Positions 7,909 through 16,166 of a DNA stretch of 42,768 nucleotides are shown here, piece after piece. This stretch comes from Coriobacteriales bacterium OH1046 (GTDB lineage: Bacteria; Actinomycetota; Coriobacteriia; Coriobacteriales; Atopobiaceae). How positions within the stretch are numbered: the stretch's first letter is position 1; every line of letters starts with the position of its first letter. The translations under genes and the position numbers were made by a program. The notes under the pieces are model-generated. The model was given only the letters and a program-made list of their open reading frames with translations, was not told the DNA's origin and searched no databases. The stretch spans positions 1 through 42,768 of the forward strand of contig RQYE01000011.1 in the NCBI GenBank assembly GCA_004010535.1, written 5' to 3'.

Positions 7909-9066
7909 ATGGACAATGTGCGCACCTACCGGGGTAGGCTGATCTCCCGCGAACGTCTCCGCAGGGAGTGGAGCCAAGCGGGTCTCGCGCAGGGCATCTG
8001 CTCGGTCTCGTACCTCTCGAAGATCGAAGCGGGTAAGGCCGATGCCTCGGGGGAGATCGTCCGGGCGCTGCTCGCCAAGCTCGGTCTGCGGGTAGACGAT
8101 GCGCTCGAGGCGGAGGCGGAGGAACGCGCCGAGGCGGCGTACGAGGCGCTTCTCTCGGGAGATTCGGAAGGTCTCCGCGACCTCATGGCCGGCGCGCATG
8201 CCGAAGCCTACCGTGCGACGGCGGCAGGCCTTGACCTGCTCATGTTGGAAGCAATCGCCTTGCGCGAGCCGCTCAAGGAAGCCCTGATCTTGGAGGATTG
8301 CCAGAACGGGAGGCAGCGCGCCCTTCTCGCCGTGCTGCAGGGCGATCACCTCGCTGCGATCGGCCACCTTCCGTGCGCCTACACGTATCTGGAGGCGGGT
8401 ATCCACGACTATGTCAAGGGGAGCTATGCTGCTGCGGTGGAATGCCTGCAGGCGGCATACGAGCTCGCTGCCCGGGACGGCTCTGCGCGCATCATGCTGC
8501 ATGCCAAGCTGTATCTGGGCAATTGCTGCTGCAACCAGCTCGATACGGCGGGCATGGAGAAGCATTACCGCGTGGCCGGCCGGCTCGCCCGTGCACTCGG
8601 CGATGCGGCCTCACTCGCTTCCATTGCCTACAATACCGCCTCCGGACAGATCGAGACGGGCGACTACGGGGAAGCATACCGCTATTTTTCGCAGGTTGAG
8701 GATCCGGGGAAGCTCGTCCTCCACAAACTGGCGATCTGCTGCGAGAAGACCGGGCGGATAGAGGAGGCCTTCTCTGCGCTCGACCGTGCGGCAGCACTAG
8801 CGGAGGATAGTCTTAACGCATCGCTGGCAGACTGCCTCTGCGATCTCGTGCGCTATAGGCTCGAGCATGCGGACTACCTTGAGCGCGCCGCATACGGCGA
8901 CCTGCTCCTATCCTGCTATGAGATGTGTGCTGCGGAGCTTCCCATGGGTTATGCGGCTTTCCATCTACCCTGGATGATCGAGTGGTACCGCGCGAACCGA
9001 CAATACCGCAAAGCCTACGAGCTGCTCGCAGATTTTCCTTTTAAATACCCTTTAAATGAGTTTTAG
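7909..9066 (+). CDS. XRE-family regulator with TPR-like C-terminal region
   Basis: 385 residues. Residues ~5-65 form a helix-turn-helix (ERLRREWSQAGLAQGICSVSYLSKIEAGK). The rest is helical with TPR-like repeats (for example GSYAAAVECLQAAYELA, GDYGEAYRYFSQVED, GRIEEAFSALDRAAALA). This is the Rgg/PlcR-like or 'helix-turn-helix with tetratricopeptide' architecture, in which the repeat domain binds a peptide or small signal. The MFS exporter 86 bases downstream is the obvious target. The ATG at 7909 is chosen because the DNA-binding domain begins there. Confidence 0.8.
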   Translation: MDNVRTYRGRLISRERLRREWSQAGLAQGICSVSYLSKIEAGKADASGEIVRALLAKLGLRVDDALEAEAEERAEAAYEALLSGDSEGLRDLMAGAHAEAYRATAAGLDLLMLEAIALREPLKEALILEDCQNGRQRALLAVLQGDHLAAIGHLPCAYTYLEAGIHDYVKGSYAAAVECLQAAYELAARDGSARIMLHAKLYLGNCCCNQLDTAGMEKHYRVAGRLARALGDAASLASIAYNTASGQIETGDYGEAYRYFSQVEDPGKLVLHKLAICCEKTGRIEEAFSALDRAAALAEDSLNASLADCLCDLVRYRLEHADYLERAAYGDLLLSCYEMCAAELPMGYAAFHLPWMIEWYRANRQYRKAYELLADFPFKYPLNEF

Positions 9067-9122
9067 TCGTATGATATGGGACTGATTTTCCCAAAACAAG
9101 AAGATAGAATCAGCTGAGCTGC

Positions 9123-9144
9123 CCCCCGACAATAGATTCGGGGG
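9123..9144 (+). promoter_or_regulatory. Hairpin hiding the ribosome-binding site of the MFS gene
   Basis: CCCCCGA (9123-9129) pairs perfectly with TCGGGGG (9138-9144) around an 8-base loop. The 3' arm is the Shine-Dalgarno sequence (GGGGGTGG) of the GTG start at 9152. Folding would block translation. It is not a normal terminator because the gene begins at once. Whether it is regulated is inference. Confidence 0.5.
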
Positions 9145-9151
9145 TGGTTTT

Positions 9152-10390
9152 GTGGAAACGAAGCTGTGGACGAAGAACTTCATCTTGGTGACGGTGGCAT
9201 CCACAGCGGGTTCTGCCGGTGCGATTGCAGGCGGGTTCGCGTTATCCTTCCTCGTCTTCGATGAGACGGGTTCGACGCTCGCCTCGGCCTTGATCGTCGC
9301 CATCCAGCTCGTTCCCTATGTCATCCTGCCGCTGGCCGCAGCTCCGCTCATGGACCGCCTGCCCCGGAAAGCCTTCCTCGTGGGCGGTGACATCGCCAAC
9401 GGCCTGGCATATCTGGCATTGGGCCTCTGGCTCGTCTTCATGGGCTTCTCCTATGCGGGCTATCTCGCCATCTCGGTATTGCTGGCCTGCCTCGGATCGG
9501 TTGACGAGCTGGCATTCACGAGCATCTACCCCGAGATCATCCCCCAGGGAGCCGAGCAGAAGGGCTATTCCGTCTCGTCGATGCTCTATCCCGTGCTCAA
9601 GGTCCTCATGGTGCCCGCCGCTGCCATGATGCTCGATGCCGTCGGGGTGCCCATGCTCCTGATGGGCCAAGGAGCCCTCTCGCTTTTGGCGGCGCTCACC
9701 GAGAGTTTCATCTCGGTCGAAGAGCGCAGTCGCGATCGGCGCGAGAAGTATAGCTTCGCGACATGGCGCTCCGATATCCGCGAGGCGGCCGCCTACCTCA
9801 AGGACGAGCAGGGCCTGCTCTCCCTTTTCTCCTATATGGCCATCACGAACGGCGTGGCGGTGGGGTATGCCCCCATCCTCATCGCGTTCTTCAGAACAGC
9901 CCCCGGCTTCACGGCGACGATGTACTCGCTTTTCTCGGTGGTGGAATTCGCGGGCAGAACCCTTGGCAGCGCGTTCCAATACCGGGTGAACATTCCTAGG
10001 AAACGCCGCTTCCCGCTCGTGTTCTTCGTCTATCAGCTCTACGAGACCATGGATATGCTGCTCCTCTGGCTGCCCTACCCGCTCATGCTGGTGAATCGGG
10101 GCTTCTGCGGTTTCTTCGGTGCCAACAGCGCGATCCTGCGCAGTGCTGCGGTTCAGCGCTACATTCCCGAGCAGCTCAGGTCGCGCGTGAACGCTGCCAG
10201 CGGGATGATGCTCACGGCTGCGGAATCGCTGCTCACGCTGGGCGTCGGTGCGCTAGGAGAGCTGATGGACTATCGGGTGTGCGTGACTGTCTGCGGAGCG
10301 GTTGCCATGGCTGCCTGCTGGATCCTGGTGTGGGGGAGACGCCGTGCCGTCCGCGCTATTTTTGAGGCGGAGGATACGCCTGCAGCGTGA
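9152..10390 (+). CDS. MFS transporter
   Basis: 412 residues with about 12 hydrophobic segments in two halves. Features are an N-terminal TVASTAGSAGAIAGGFALSF, the loop 2-3 basic motif DRLPRKAFLVGGD, and a symmetric second half. The layout resembles MFS drug or macrolide exporters (MefA-like); substrate is not shown. It starts with GTG behind a strong but hairpin-masked ribosome-binding site. It lies directly downstream of an XRE-TPR regulator and is probably its target, as in sensor-regulator/exporter pairs. Confidence 0.8.
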   Translation: METKLWTKNFILVTVASTAGSAGAIAGGFALSFLVFDETGSTLASALIVAIQLVPYVILPLAAAPLMDRLPRKAFLVGGDIANGLAYLALGLWLVFMGFSYAGYLAISVLLACLGSVDELAFTSIYPEIIPQGAEQKGYSVSSMLYPVLKVLMVPAAAMMLDAVGVPMLLMGQGALSLLAALTESFISVEERSRDRREKYSFATWRSDIREAAAYLKDEQGLLSLFSYMAITNGVAVGYAPILIAFFRTAPGFTATMYSLFSVVEFAGRTLGSAFQYRVNIPRKRRFPLVFFVYQLYETMDMLLLWLPYPLMLVNRGFCGFFGANSAILRSAAVQRYIPEQLRSRVNAASGMMLTAAESLLTLGVGALGELMDYRVCVTVCGAVAMAACWILVWGRRRAVRAIFEAEDTPAA

Positions 10391-10422
10391 AACGGGGCCA
10401 TTCACGTGCCGCCAGAACCATA

Positions 10423-10450
10423 CCTATGAGCAATTTGAAGTTGTAGGAAG
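10423..10450 (-). repeat. Dispersed 28-bp intergenic repeat, copy 2
   Basis: On the minus strand it begins CTTCCTACAACT and ends TTGCTCATAGG. Copy 3 lies 98 bases away in the opposite direction, so the two can form a large imperfect hairpin (10423-10576). Confidence 0.6.
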
Positions 10451-10548
10451 ATTCAGGGCCCGTTTTCCGGCCTGCATCTACGAGCCGATCTGTTTTCGCA
10501 GGTATATAGGTTACCGCAAATCACATTCCCGCAAACGAGATCACCAAT

Positions 10549-10576
10549 CTTCCTACAAGTCCCATTTGCTCACAGG
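10549..10576 (+). repeat. Dispersed 28-bp intergenic repeat, copy 3
   Basis: It begins CTTCCTACAAGT and ends TTGCTCACAGG, matching copies 1 and 2. The 288-bp gap 10391-10678 holds these repeats and a TATAAT at 10638-10643 that may serve as -10 for the flavodoxin gene; no good -35 box is seen 17 bases before it. No gene was found in the gap. Confidence 0.6.
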
Positions 10577-10678
10577 TTCGTGTTCCAAGACCGCTCCAAG
10601 GCCCTGCTGCAAGGCTTCCGGCTGAGTCCGTGCGCCTTATAATCTAGGCATGCGGGTATGTTCGAGAAAGGATGCGCG

Positions 10679-11164
10679 ATGAAAAAAGCATTGGTGGCAT
10701 ATTTCAGCGCTCGCGGTGCCGGGGGGATCACGGGAAAGATGGCGACGCGCCTCGCCGAGGGGATCGGCGCCGATCTCTATGAGATTGCACCTGCGCAGCC
10801 CTACACCAAGGCCGATTGCGATTGGACGGACAAACGCAGCCGCAGCTCCGTCGAGATGCAGGATCGCGGCTCCCGCCCCGCCATTGCGACGCGCGTGGAG
10901 AACATGGATGCCTACGGGGTGGTATTCGTGGGCTTCCCCATCTGGTGGTATCGGGAGCCGTCCATCATCGACACTTTCATGGAATCCTATGACTTCGCCG
11001 GAAAGACCGTGGTGCCGTTCGCGACCTCGGGCGGTAGCTCCATCGGGGATTCAGGCGCGAACATGCAGAAGCTCGCACCTGGGGCCGAGGTGGTTGCGGG
11101 CAAGCGCTTCGCAGCCAAAACATCCGCAGATGATCTGTGCGCATGGGCGCAGACCTGGCTTTGA
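10679..11164 (+). CDS. Flavodoxin-like FMN protein
   Basis: 161 residues with the flavodoxin fold: MKKALVAYFSARGAGGIT (phosphate-binding loop region for FMN), YGVVFVGFPIWWYREPSIID (isoalloxazine-side loop) and TVVPFATSGGSSIGDS. This matches the short Flavodoxin_4-type proteins, which carry electrons or reduce quinones. The ATG at 10679 has AAAGGA seven bases upstream. The next gene, encoding another flavin-binding family protein, starts 18 bases after it, so the two form a likely redox operon. Confidence 0.85.
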   Translation: MKKALVAYFSARGAGGITGKMATRLAEGIGADLYEIAPAQPYTKADCDWTDKRSRSSVEMQDRGSRPAIATRVENMDAYGVVFVGFPIWWYREPSIIDTFMESYDFAGKTVVPFATSGGSSIGDSGANMQKLAPGAEVVAGKRFAAKTSADDLCAWAQTWL

Positions 11165-11182
11165 GCGAGAACGGACCAGCCT

Positions 11183-11662
11183 ATGTTCAGGGAACTGATT
11201 CGCAAGAAACAGCGGCTCACCGACGAGCAGTGCAGGGAGATCCTTGCAGCCGAGCCTCGCGGCGTCCTTGCGGTGAACGGCGACGGGGGCTATCCCTACT
11301 GCATGCCGCACAACCACTACTACAACCCCGACGACGGCAGGATCTACTTCCACACAGCAAAATTCGGCCACAAGCTGGACGCCCTCAAACGAGATGCCAA
11401 AGCCTGCTTCACGGTCTATGATAAGGGCGTCCTCAGGGAGGGCAGCGATTGGGCCCTCCTCATCAACAGCGTCATCGTGTTCGGACATGTCGAGTTCATC
11501 GAGGATCAGGACACGATCGATGAGATCTGCCGCCGCCTCTCCTACAAGTTCACCGACGATGCCGCCTACATCGAGGCTGAGATCGCACGGGTCGGAAGGA
11601 ACACCGGGCTTTTCGCGCTCGTGCCCGAGCATATAACCGGGAAGCGCGTTAAGGAGGAGTAG
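11183..11662 (+). CDS. Pyridoxamine 5'-phosphate oxidase-family protein
   Basis: A 159-residue split-barrel flavin-binding protein. GVLAVNGDGGYPYCMPHNHYY followed by RIYFHTAKFGHKLDAL is the common opening of the PPOX/NimA-like family, and the C-terminal half gives SVIVFGHVEFIED. Members bind FMN, F420 or heme and reduce small compounds; some NimA-like members inactivate nitroimidazoles. It follows a flavodoxin by 18 bases. Exact substrate is unknown. Confidence 0.82.
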   Translation: MFRELIRKKQRLTDEQCREILAAEPRGVLAVNGDGGYPYCMPHNHYYNPDDGRIYFHTAKFGHKLDALKRDAKACFTVYDKGVLREGSDWALLINSVIVFGHVEFIEDQDTIDEICRRLSYKFTDDAAYIEAEIARVGRNTGLFALVPEHITGKRVKEE

Positions 11663-11671
11663 CGTTCCCGC

Positions 11672-11700
11672 TTGACCGAATCGCAGGTTGGGAGTAGACT
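11672..11700 (+). promoter_or_regulatory. Promoter of tRNA-Leu
   Basis: TTGACC (11672-11677), a 17-base spacer, then TAGACT (11695-11700). This is a good sigma-70-type promoter ten bases before the tRNA. Confidence 0.7.
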
Positions 11701-11710
11701 TTTCACTCAC

Positions 11711-11797
11711 GCGGGCGTGGCGGAATTGGCAGACGCGTACGGTTCAGGTCCGTATGGAGGCGACTCCGTGGGGGTTCAAGTCCCTTCGCCCGCACCA
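11711..11797 (+). tRNA. tRNA-Leu (anticodon CAG)
   Basis: The acceptor stem GCGGGCG pairs with CGCCCGC, followed by A73 and an encoded CCA. The anticodon stem ACGG/CCGT encloses TTCAGGT, giving anticodon CAG at 11745-11747. A long variable arm (TGGAGGCGACTCCG) and a T-arm GGGGTTCAAGTCCC complete a class II leucine tRNA of 87 bases. Confidence 0.95.
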
Positions 11798-11809
11798 TGA
11801 TTCTCGGGA

Positions 11810-11832
11810 GCCTCCCCATGAGGGAGGCTTTT
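11810..11832 (+). terminator. Rho-independent terminator of tRNA-Leu
   Basis: GCCTCCC, a five-base loop, GGGAGGC, then TTTT. Confidence 0.85.
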
Positions 11833-11961
11833 CCATGGCGGGAATCCGATCCTGCGCTATTCGTGCGAAACGGGTTGCGGCGGATAGGATGGAGCGGCTT
11901 CCTCTTCTGCGCATTGCAAAGGCGGCGCGCAGGGCAGGGGCATCCCCGCCATGCGGGATCG

Positions 11962-12654
11962 TCACAACTCGTCGTTGGGCAGGAATGCGGGGATGATGAT
12001 GCGCGTGAAGATGACCAGCCACACGGCGGCGACGCAGCAGCCCGCGATGACATCCGAAAGATAATGCACGCCCAGATACACGCGGCTGACGCCAACCATG
12101 ATGACCACGAAGAAGAGCGCGAGCGACCAGATCTTGCGCAGTATGATGTCCTCCTCATAGCGCAGGATGAGCCAGATCATGAAGCCGTAGAATGCAGCTG
12201 CGACCATGGAATGGCCCGAGGGGAAGCTGTAGCCGCTCTCGGCGACGAGGCGGAAGCCCTCGGGGCGCGGGCGCTGCACGATCTCCTTCAGAGCGTAGTT
12301 CAAGCATACGATGCCCACCAAGTTCGCCGCAGCGAAACGGCCGGGCATGCGTCCGGGCGCGAACGCCGCCACCACGATCAGCATGACCGCGAGCACGACC
12401 GGCGACGAGAGGCTGGTGAACGTCTGCATGACGGGCGTGAGCCAATCGCGGCGCAAGCGCACCACGAACAGCTGATACGCGATGCCGTCGATGCGGCGGA
12501 TATCGCCCGACATCACGTTCTGGAGCAGGTATACGAAGAGCAGAAGCGTGACCGAGAGAACGATGGTCAGGCGGTTCTCGTACGCGAGACGAAGCGTTCC
12601 ATGCAGGAAGTCCTCCTTGCGCCGGACCTGCCGACCTCCATCCTCGTTTTCCAT
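11962..12654 (-). CDS. PAP2-family phosphatase (membrane)
   Basis: 230 residues with about five or six transmembrane segments. The three PAP2 signature motifs are complete: KEIVQRPRPEG (KxxxxxxRP), FPSGHSM (PSGH) and SRVYLGVHYLSD (SRxxxxxHxxxD). It would dephosphorylate lipid phosphates such as phosphatidic acid or undecaprenyl pyrophosphate outside the membrane. The start at 12654 is chosen because GGGAGG lies just upstream and the polar N-terminus (MENEDGGRQVRRKED) is reasonable. It lies downstream of trxA on the same strand, separated by a perfect 12-bp hairpin. Confidence 0.87.
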   Translation of the reverse strand: MENEDGGRQVRRKEDFLHGTLRLAYENRLTIVLSVTLLLFVYLLQNVMSGDIRRIDGIAYQLFVVRLRRDWLTPVMQTFTSLSSPVVLAVMLIVVAAFAPGRMPGRFAAANLVGIVCLNYALKEIVQRPRPEGFRLVAESGYSFPSGHSMVAAAFYGFMIWLILRYEEDIILRKIWSLALFFVVIMVGVSRVYLGVHYLSDVIAGCCVAAVWLVIFTRIIIPAFLPNDEL

Positions 12655-12678
12655 ACAGCCTCCCTTTGGGGTAAAGGC

Positions 12679-12708
12679 AGGCGGTATGCCGATCGGGGCA
12701 TACCGCCT
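12679..12708 (-). terminator. Strong hairpin between trxA and the PAP2 gene
   Basis: AGGCGGTATGCC, a six-base loop, and GGCATACCGCCT form a perfect 12-bp stem in the trxA-PAP2 gap. No T-run follows on either strand, so it may stop or attenuate read-through, or stabilise the trxA mRNA end. Confidence 0.5.
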
Positions 12709-12810
12709 GAGGCATCGTATTCCTAGGATACACCCGCGTGAGAGCATGCGGGCCCGCCTAGTGCTCCGTGCTCTGCTCGGAATACTACCCGTGCAGGCGC
12801 AGGCGCGCTC

Positions 12811-13128
12811 TTACAGATGCGTGAGAATCTCCTTCTCGAGGTCGGCCTTGGGCCTATTGCCCATGATGGTGTGGGCCGGCTTGCCGTCCTTGAAGAGGAT
12901 GAGCGTGGGAATGGAGACGATGTTGAAACGGGCTGCGAGGTCGCTCTCCTCATCGACGTTGCACTTGTACACAGCCACCTCGGAGGCATGCTCTTCGGCG
13001 ACCTGCTCGAGCGTGGGGCCGAGGGCGCGGCAAGGGCCGCACCATGGCGCCCAGAAATCGACGAGAACGGGCAGCGTGCTCGATGCGATGACCTCATCGA
13101 AGGACTGGGCGGTGATCTGCTGGGACAT
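12811..13128 (-). CDS. trxA: Thioredoxin
   Basis: A 105-residue classic thioredoxin that reduces protein disulfides. The active site is FWAPWCGPCRAL at about residues 26-37, and the cis-proline loop is VSIPTLILFKDGK. AGGAGG lies at the correct distance before the ATG. It is divergent from the gene at 13242, and the 113-bp gap holds a palindrome within the likely trxA promoter. Confidence 0.95.
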   Translation of the reverse strand: MSQQITAQSFDEVIASSTLPVLVDFWAPWCGPCRALGPTLEQVAEEHASEVAVYKCNVDEESDLAARFNIVSIPTLILFKDGKPAHTIMGNRPKADLEKEILTHL

Positions 13129-13166
13129 GGTAACCTCCTATGTATCGGTGCGATAGACGCAGGGTA

Positions 13167-13199
13167 TCTTCGATATAGGGGGTATACCCGTTTTACAAT
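13167..13199 (-). promoter_or_regulatory. trxA promoter with GGGTATACCC palindrome
   Basis: On the minus strand TTGTAA lies about 15 bases before TATATC, a plausible sigma-70 promoter for trxA. The spacer contains GGGTATACCC (13180-13189), a perfect 10-bp palindrome followed by more C residues. A regulator bound there would control trxA and perhaps the divergent gene. Palindromes with GGG/CCC flanking TATA are seen for CsoR/CstR-type copper or persulfide sensors, but that link is inference. Confidence 0.4.
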
Positions 13200-13241
13200 G
13201 GTATAGTACCGCGATTTGCACTGCGTTTTTCGGGAGGAGCC

Positions 13242-13787
13242 ATGGCACGCGATAGGGCGGCGCTCAAAGAGGCCTACGTCGGCAAGATGCGTGCGGAGGT
13301 CGCGTTGCTCGAAGAGCGCGGCGTGCGCTTTGCCGGCAACGCGTTCTCGTCGGTGACGCTGGCCAAAGGCGAGCCCGAGCCCGACGGGTCGGCACCGTTC
13401 TCCGGCATGGATGGCAGGGCGCTTCGCGATGCCCTCATGGCGCTCGGATATGCGCCCGAGGATTGGAGCGCATTCCTCACGTGCGACGGCACGGGGTTGC
13501 CCTTGGGAGAGGACCTGTTCCTGCAGACGGTCGTGACGCTGGATCCCGCGACGCTCATCCTCTGCGACGAGCAGGCCGCCGACCTTGCGCGCAACGTCTT
13601 CGCGGCCGATCTCGTTGAGCTCGCCGATTTCGAGGCCGCCATGCTCGCGCCGGGCGCGCTCGCGCTCGTTCGCGGTATTCGCATGATGAACCTTGGCGGT
13701 TTCGCGGACGCGTTGGGTGATAATCGTGCTAAGCAGACCATGTGGCGCCGCCTGAAGATGCTGCCGCCCTTGGGCGAGCCCTATTGA
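13242..13787 (+). CDS. Conserved hypothetical, possible uracil-DNA-glycosylase-like fold
   Basis: 181 residues, one gene upstream of pgi. Its order of segments resembles family 4/5 uracil-DNA glycosylases: [28 protein letters not shown] aligns by eye with the GEAPG...PFxGxAGxLLD opening. [20 protein letters not shown] resembles the strand-helix after the iron-sulfur region, and [20 protein letters not shown] the region after the HP motif. The GEAPG motif, the histidine and the cluster cysteines are changed or absent, so it is probably not an active glycosylase. GGGAGGAGCC precedes the ATG. The call rests on weak pattern similarity. Confidence 0.5.
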   Translation: MARDRAALKEAYVGKMRAEVALLEERGVRFAGNAFSSVTLAKGEPEPDGSAPFSGMDGRALRDALMALGYAPEDWSAFLTCDGTGLPLGEDLFLQTVVTLDPATLILCDEQAADLARNVFAADLVELADFEAAMLAPGALALVRGIRMMNLGGFADALGDNRAKQTMWRRLKMLPPLGEPY

Positions 13788-13815
13788 CGGAATCCCTACC
13801 GGGAAGGAGACAGGC

Positions 13816-15552
13816 ATGAGCACCATCAAAGCACCGGTCGATCCCACCACCTGCCCTGCATGGAAGGCGCTTGCCGAGCATAAGCAGGCACTCGAGGCCG
13901 AGGGCATCAGCCTTAAAGATTGGTTCGCGAGCGATCCCGAGCGCGTGGCCAAGCTCTCATTCGACGTCGCTGACCTGCATTTCGATCTCTCCAAGAACCT
14001 TGTCACCGACGAGACGCTCGGGCTTCTCGTCCAGCTCGGACGCGAGGTGGGCGTGGAGGAGCGCCGCGACGCCATGCTGGCGGGCGAGCACATCAACACC
14101 ACCGAGGACCGTGCGGTGCTGCACACGGCGCTGCGCCGCCAGAAGAATGAGGCGGGAAGCCTTATCGTAGACGGTCAGGACTGCATTGCCGATGTCCACG
14201 ATGTCCTCGACCGCATGTACGATTTCTCCGATCGCGTGCGCAGCGGCACCTGGCGCGGCGTGACCGGGCGCGGTATCAAGAACGTGGTCTCCATCGGCAT
14301 CGGCGGCTCCGATCTCGGTCCCGTCATGGTCTACGAGGCGCTGCGCCCCTATCTCGACGGTCCGTCGGTGCGCTTCGTCTCCAACATCGATCCCAACGAC
14401 ATGGCCGAGAAGCTCTGCGGCCTCGACCCCGAGACCACGCTGGTCATCGTGGTCTCCAAGACCTTCACCACGCTCGAGACCATCACCAACGCCCGCGAGG
14501 CGCGCACGTGGCTGCTCGACACCTTGGTCGACCAGGGCGCTATCAACAACACCCCCGAGGCTCGCATGGATGCCGTCCGCCATCACTTCGTGGCCGTCTC
14601 CACCGCCCTCGACCTCGTGGCGGACTTCGGCATCGATCCCGAGAACGCCTTCGGCTTCTGGAGTTGGGTCGGTGGCCGCTACTCGGTCGATTCCGCCGTG
14701 GGCCTGTCCCTTATCCTGGCATTCGGCCGCGAGCGGTTCGAGCAGTTCCTCTCCGGCTTCCGCGCCATCGACGAGCACTTCGCCACCGCGCCGCTTGAGC
14801 GCAACATCCCCGCGCTCATGGGCCTCATGAACGTGTGGTACGTCAACTTCTTCGACGCCGAGAGCCATGCGGTGCTGCCCTACAGCCAGTATCTGCACCG
14901 CTTCCCCGCATACCTGCAGCAACTCACCATGGAATCCAACGGCAAGGGGACGCGCTGGGATGGAACGCCTGTGGTCACCAAGACAGGAGAGATCTTCTGG
15001 GGCGAGGCTGGCACCAATGGGCAGCACGCCTTCTACCAGCTCATCCATCAGGGGACCCGCCTGATCCCCGCCGATTTCATCGCTTTCGTCAACACGCCCC
15101 ACCCCACGCGCGACGGCGACCAGGATGTCCACGAGCTCTTCCTCGCGAACTTCCTCGCCCAGACCAAGGCCCTCGCCTTCGGCAAGACCGCCGACGAGGT
15201 GCGTGCCGAGGGAACCGCCGAATGGATGGTGTCTGCCCGCGTGTTCGAGGGGAACCGTCCCACTACGTCGATCTTCGGCAAGGAGCTCTCCCCCTTCTCG
15301 ATCGGTGCCCTCATCGCCCTCTACGAGCACATCACCTTCGTGGAAGGCTGCGTCTGGGGTATCGATAGCTTCGATCAATGGGGCGTCGAGCTGGGCAAGC
15401 AGCTTGCCAAGCAGATCACGCCCGCTTTCGACGATGACGAGGCGCTGGCGAAGCAGGATGCGAGCACGCAGGCGCTGCTCGGTTACTACCGCGCATACCG
15501 CACGTGGGGTGAGCGCAGCGGCTGCCCCTTCGACCGCGATTCCGGCGCGTAG
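13816..15552 (+). CDS. pgi: Glucose-6-phosphate isomerase
   Basis: It interconverts glucose 6-phosphate and fructose 6-phosphate in glycolysis. Visible family signatures are [15 protein letters not shown] (substrate phosphate loop), [29 protein letters not shown] (PGI signature 1) and [19 protein letters not shown] with the catalytic histidine region. At 578 residues it is of the long, E. coli/eukaryote-like type. AAGGAG lies at good spacing before the ATG. A complex hairpin at 15563-15610 ends the unit. Confidence 0.95.
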   Translation: MSTIKAPVDPTTCPAWKALAEHKQALEAEGISLKDWFASDPERVAKLSFDVADLHFDLSKNLVTDETLGLLVQLGREVGVEERRDAMLAGEHINTTEDRAVLHTALRRQKNEAGSLIVDGQDCIADVHDVLDRMYDFSDRVRSGTWRGVTGRGIKNVVSIGIGGSDLGPVMVYEALRPYLDGPSVRFVSNIDPNDMAEKLCGLDPETTLVIVVSKTFTTLETITNAREARTWLLDTLVDQGAINNTPEARMDAVRHHFVAVSTALDLVADFGIDPENAFGFWSWVGGRYSVDSAVGLSLILAFGRERFEQFLSGFRAIDEHFATAPLERNIPALMGLMNVWYVNFFDAESHAVLPYSQYLHRFPAYLQQLTMESNGKGTRWDGTPVVTKTGEIFWGEAGTNGQHAFYQLIHQGTRLIPADFIAFVNTPHPTRDGDQDVHELFLANFLAQTKALAFGKTADEVRAEGTAEWMVSARVFEGNRPTTSIFGKELSPFSIGALIALYEHITFVEGCVWGIDSFDQWGVELGKQLAKQITPAFDDDEALAKQDASTQALLGYYRAYRTWGERSGCPFDRDSGA

Positions 15553-15562
15553 GGTCTAGGAT

Positions 15563-15610
15563 CTGGCGCGGTACGGGCGCGGCAAAATGCCTGCGCACGC
15601 ACCGCGCCAG
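15563..15610 (+). terminator. Branched hairpin after pgi
   Basis: CTGGCGCGGT (15563-15572) pairs perfectly with ACCGCGCCAG (15601-15610). Inside, GCGCGGCA can pair with TGCCTGCGC with one bulge. It starts 11 bases after the pgi stop and has no T-run. Probably a terminator or mRNA end structure. Confidence 0.55.
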
Positions 15611-15682
15611 CCATATTCCCAAAAGCAGCTCAAGTTCAGGAAAGAGGAGTATAGGTTGGTGGAATCTGGGGCATGAGTCGCA

Positions 15683-15737
15683 GGCCATCGTTGAGTTTGT
15701 ATTCTGCTGAGACGCGAATACAAACTCAACGATGGCC
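15683..15737. repeat. Perfect 22-bp inverted repeat
   Basis: Arms 15683-15704 and 15716-15737 are exact reverse complements separated by 11 bases. Each arm contains TTGAGTTTGTATT. The same core recurs in the neighbouring inverted repeat. The 614-bp gap 15553-16166 has no believable gene. Confidence 0.75.
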
Positions 15738-15776
15738 CCATTTCGTCCAACTGGGGAAATATTCATCCGGGGTTGT

Positions 15777-15823
15777 CGAGTTTGTACTGCTCGCCTCACC
15801 TCCTGCTCTAAAATACAAACTCG
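15777..15823. repeat. Second inverted repeat sharing the GAGTTTGTA core
   Basis: CGAGTTTGTA (15777-15786) and TACAAACTCG (15814-15823) are exact reverse complements with a 27-base gap. With the 22-bp repeat 40 bases upstream this gives four alternating copies of the same core within 141 bases. Confidence 0.65.
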
Positions 15824-16098
15824 AGCTTATGTACCGCCTCCTATGGGCAAAGATAGCCAGCTTCTTTTGACTGCAATGGCCAGATTCCAACGCTGATAGT
15901 CGATATGGCTGGCAGCATCTCATGCCGCCCGAGCTGAAAAGGAGAGTATGGGGTTTGTGTGGACCATGCGCGGGAGCGCAGGGGCCTCCGGCCTGCCGCA
16001 TCGCTGCCGGTTTCCGCAGGAGAGGCCGATTCTTTGCCTCTACGTTCAGCTTAAGGCTCTTGTGATGCCAACGGTTGCTGTTCTTGGTACAGGGAGAG

Positions 16099-16132
16099 AT
16101 GGGAGTCCGGACGATTGCGTCCGGACTCCCAT
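16099..16132 (-). terminator. Perfect 14-bp hairpin ending the surface-protein gene
   Basis: ATGGGAGTCCGGAC, loop GATTGC, GTCCGGACTCCCAT. It lies 35 bases after the surface-protein stop on the minus strand. No T-run, but it is very stable; a terminator is the likely role. Confidence 0.6.
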
Positions 16133-16166
16133 TGAAGGCCAACTGTGTATGCGCATAGCGCTAGGT

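Noticed and set aside
10638-10643. Perfect TATAAT before the flavodoxin gene as a full promoter
   Set aside because: No acceptable -35 box 16-18 bases upstream, so it is mentioned only within the repeat entry.
15683-15823. CRISPR-like repeats behind pgi
   Set aside because: The repeats alternate in direction, spacers are irregular and no cas gene is present.
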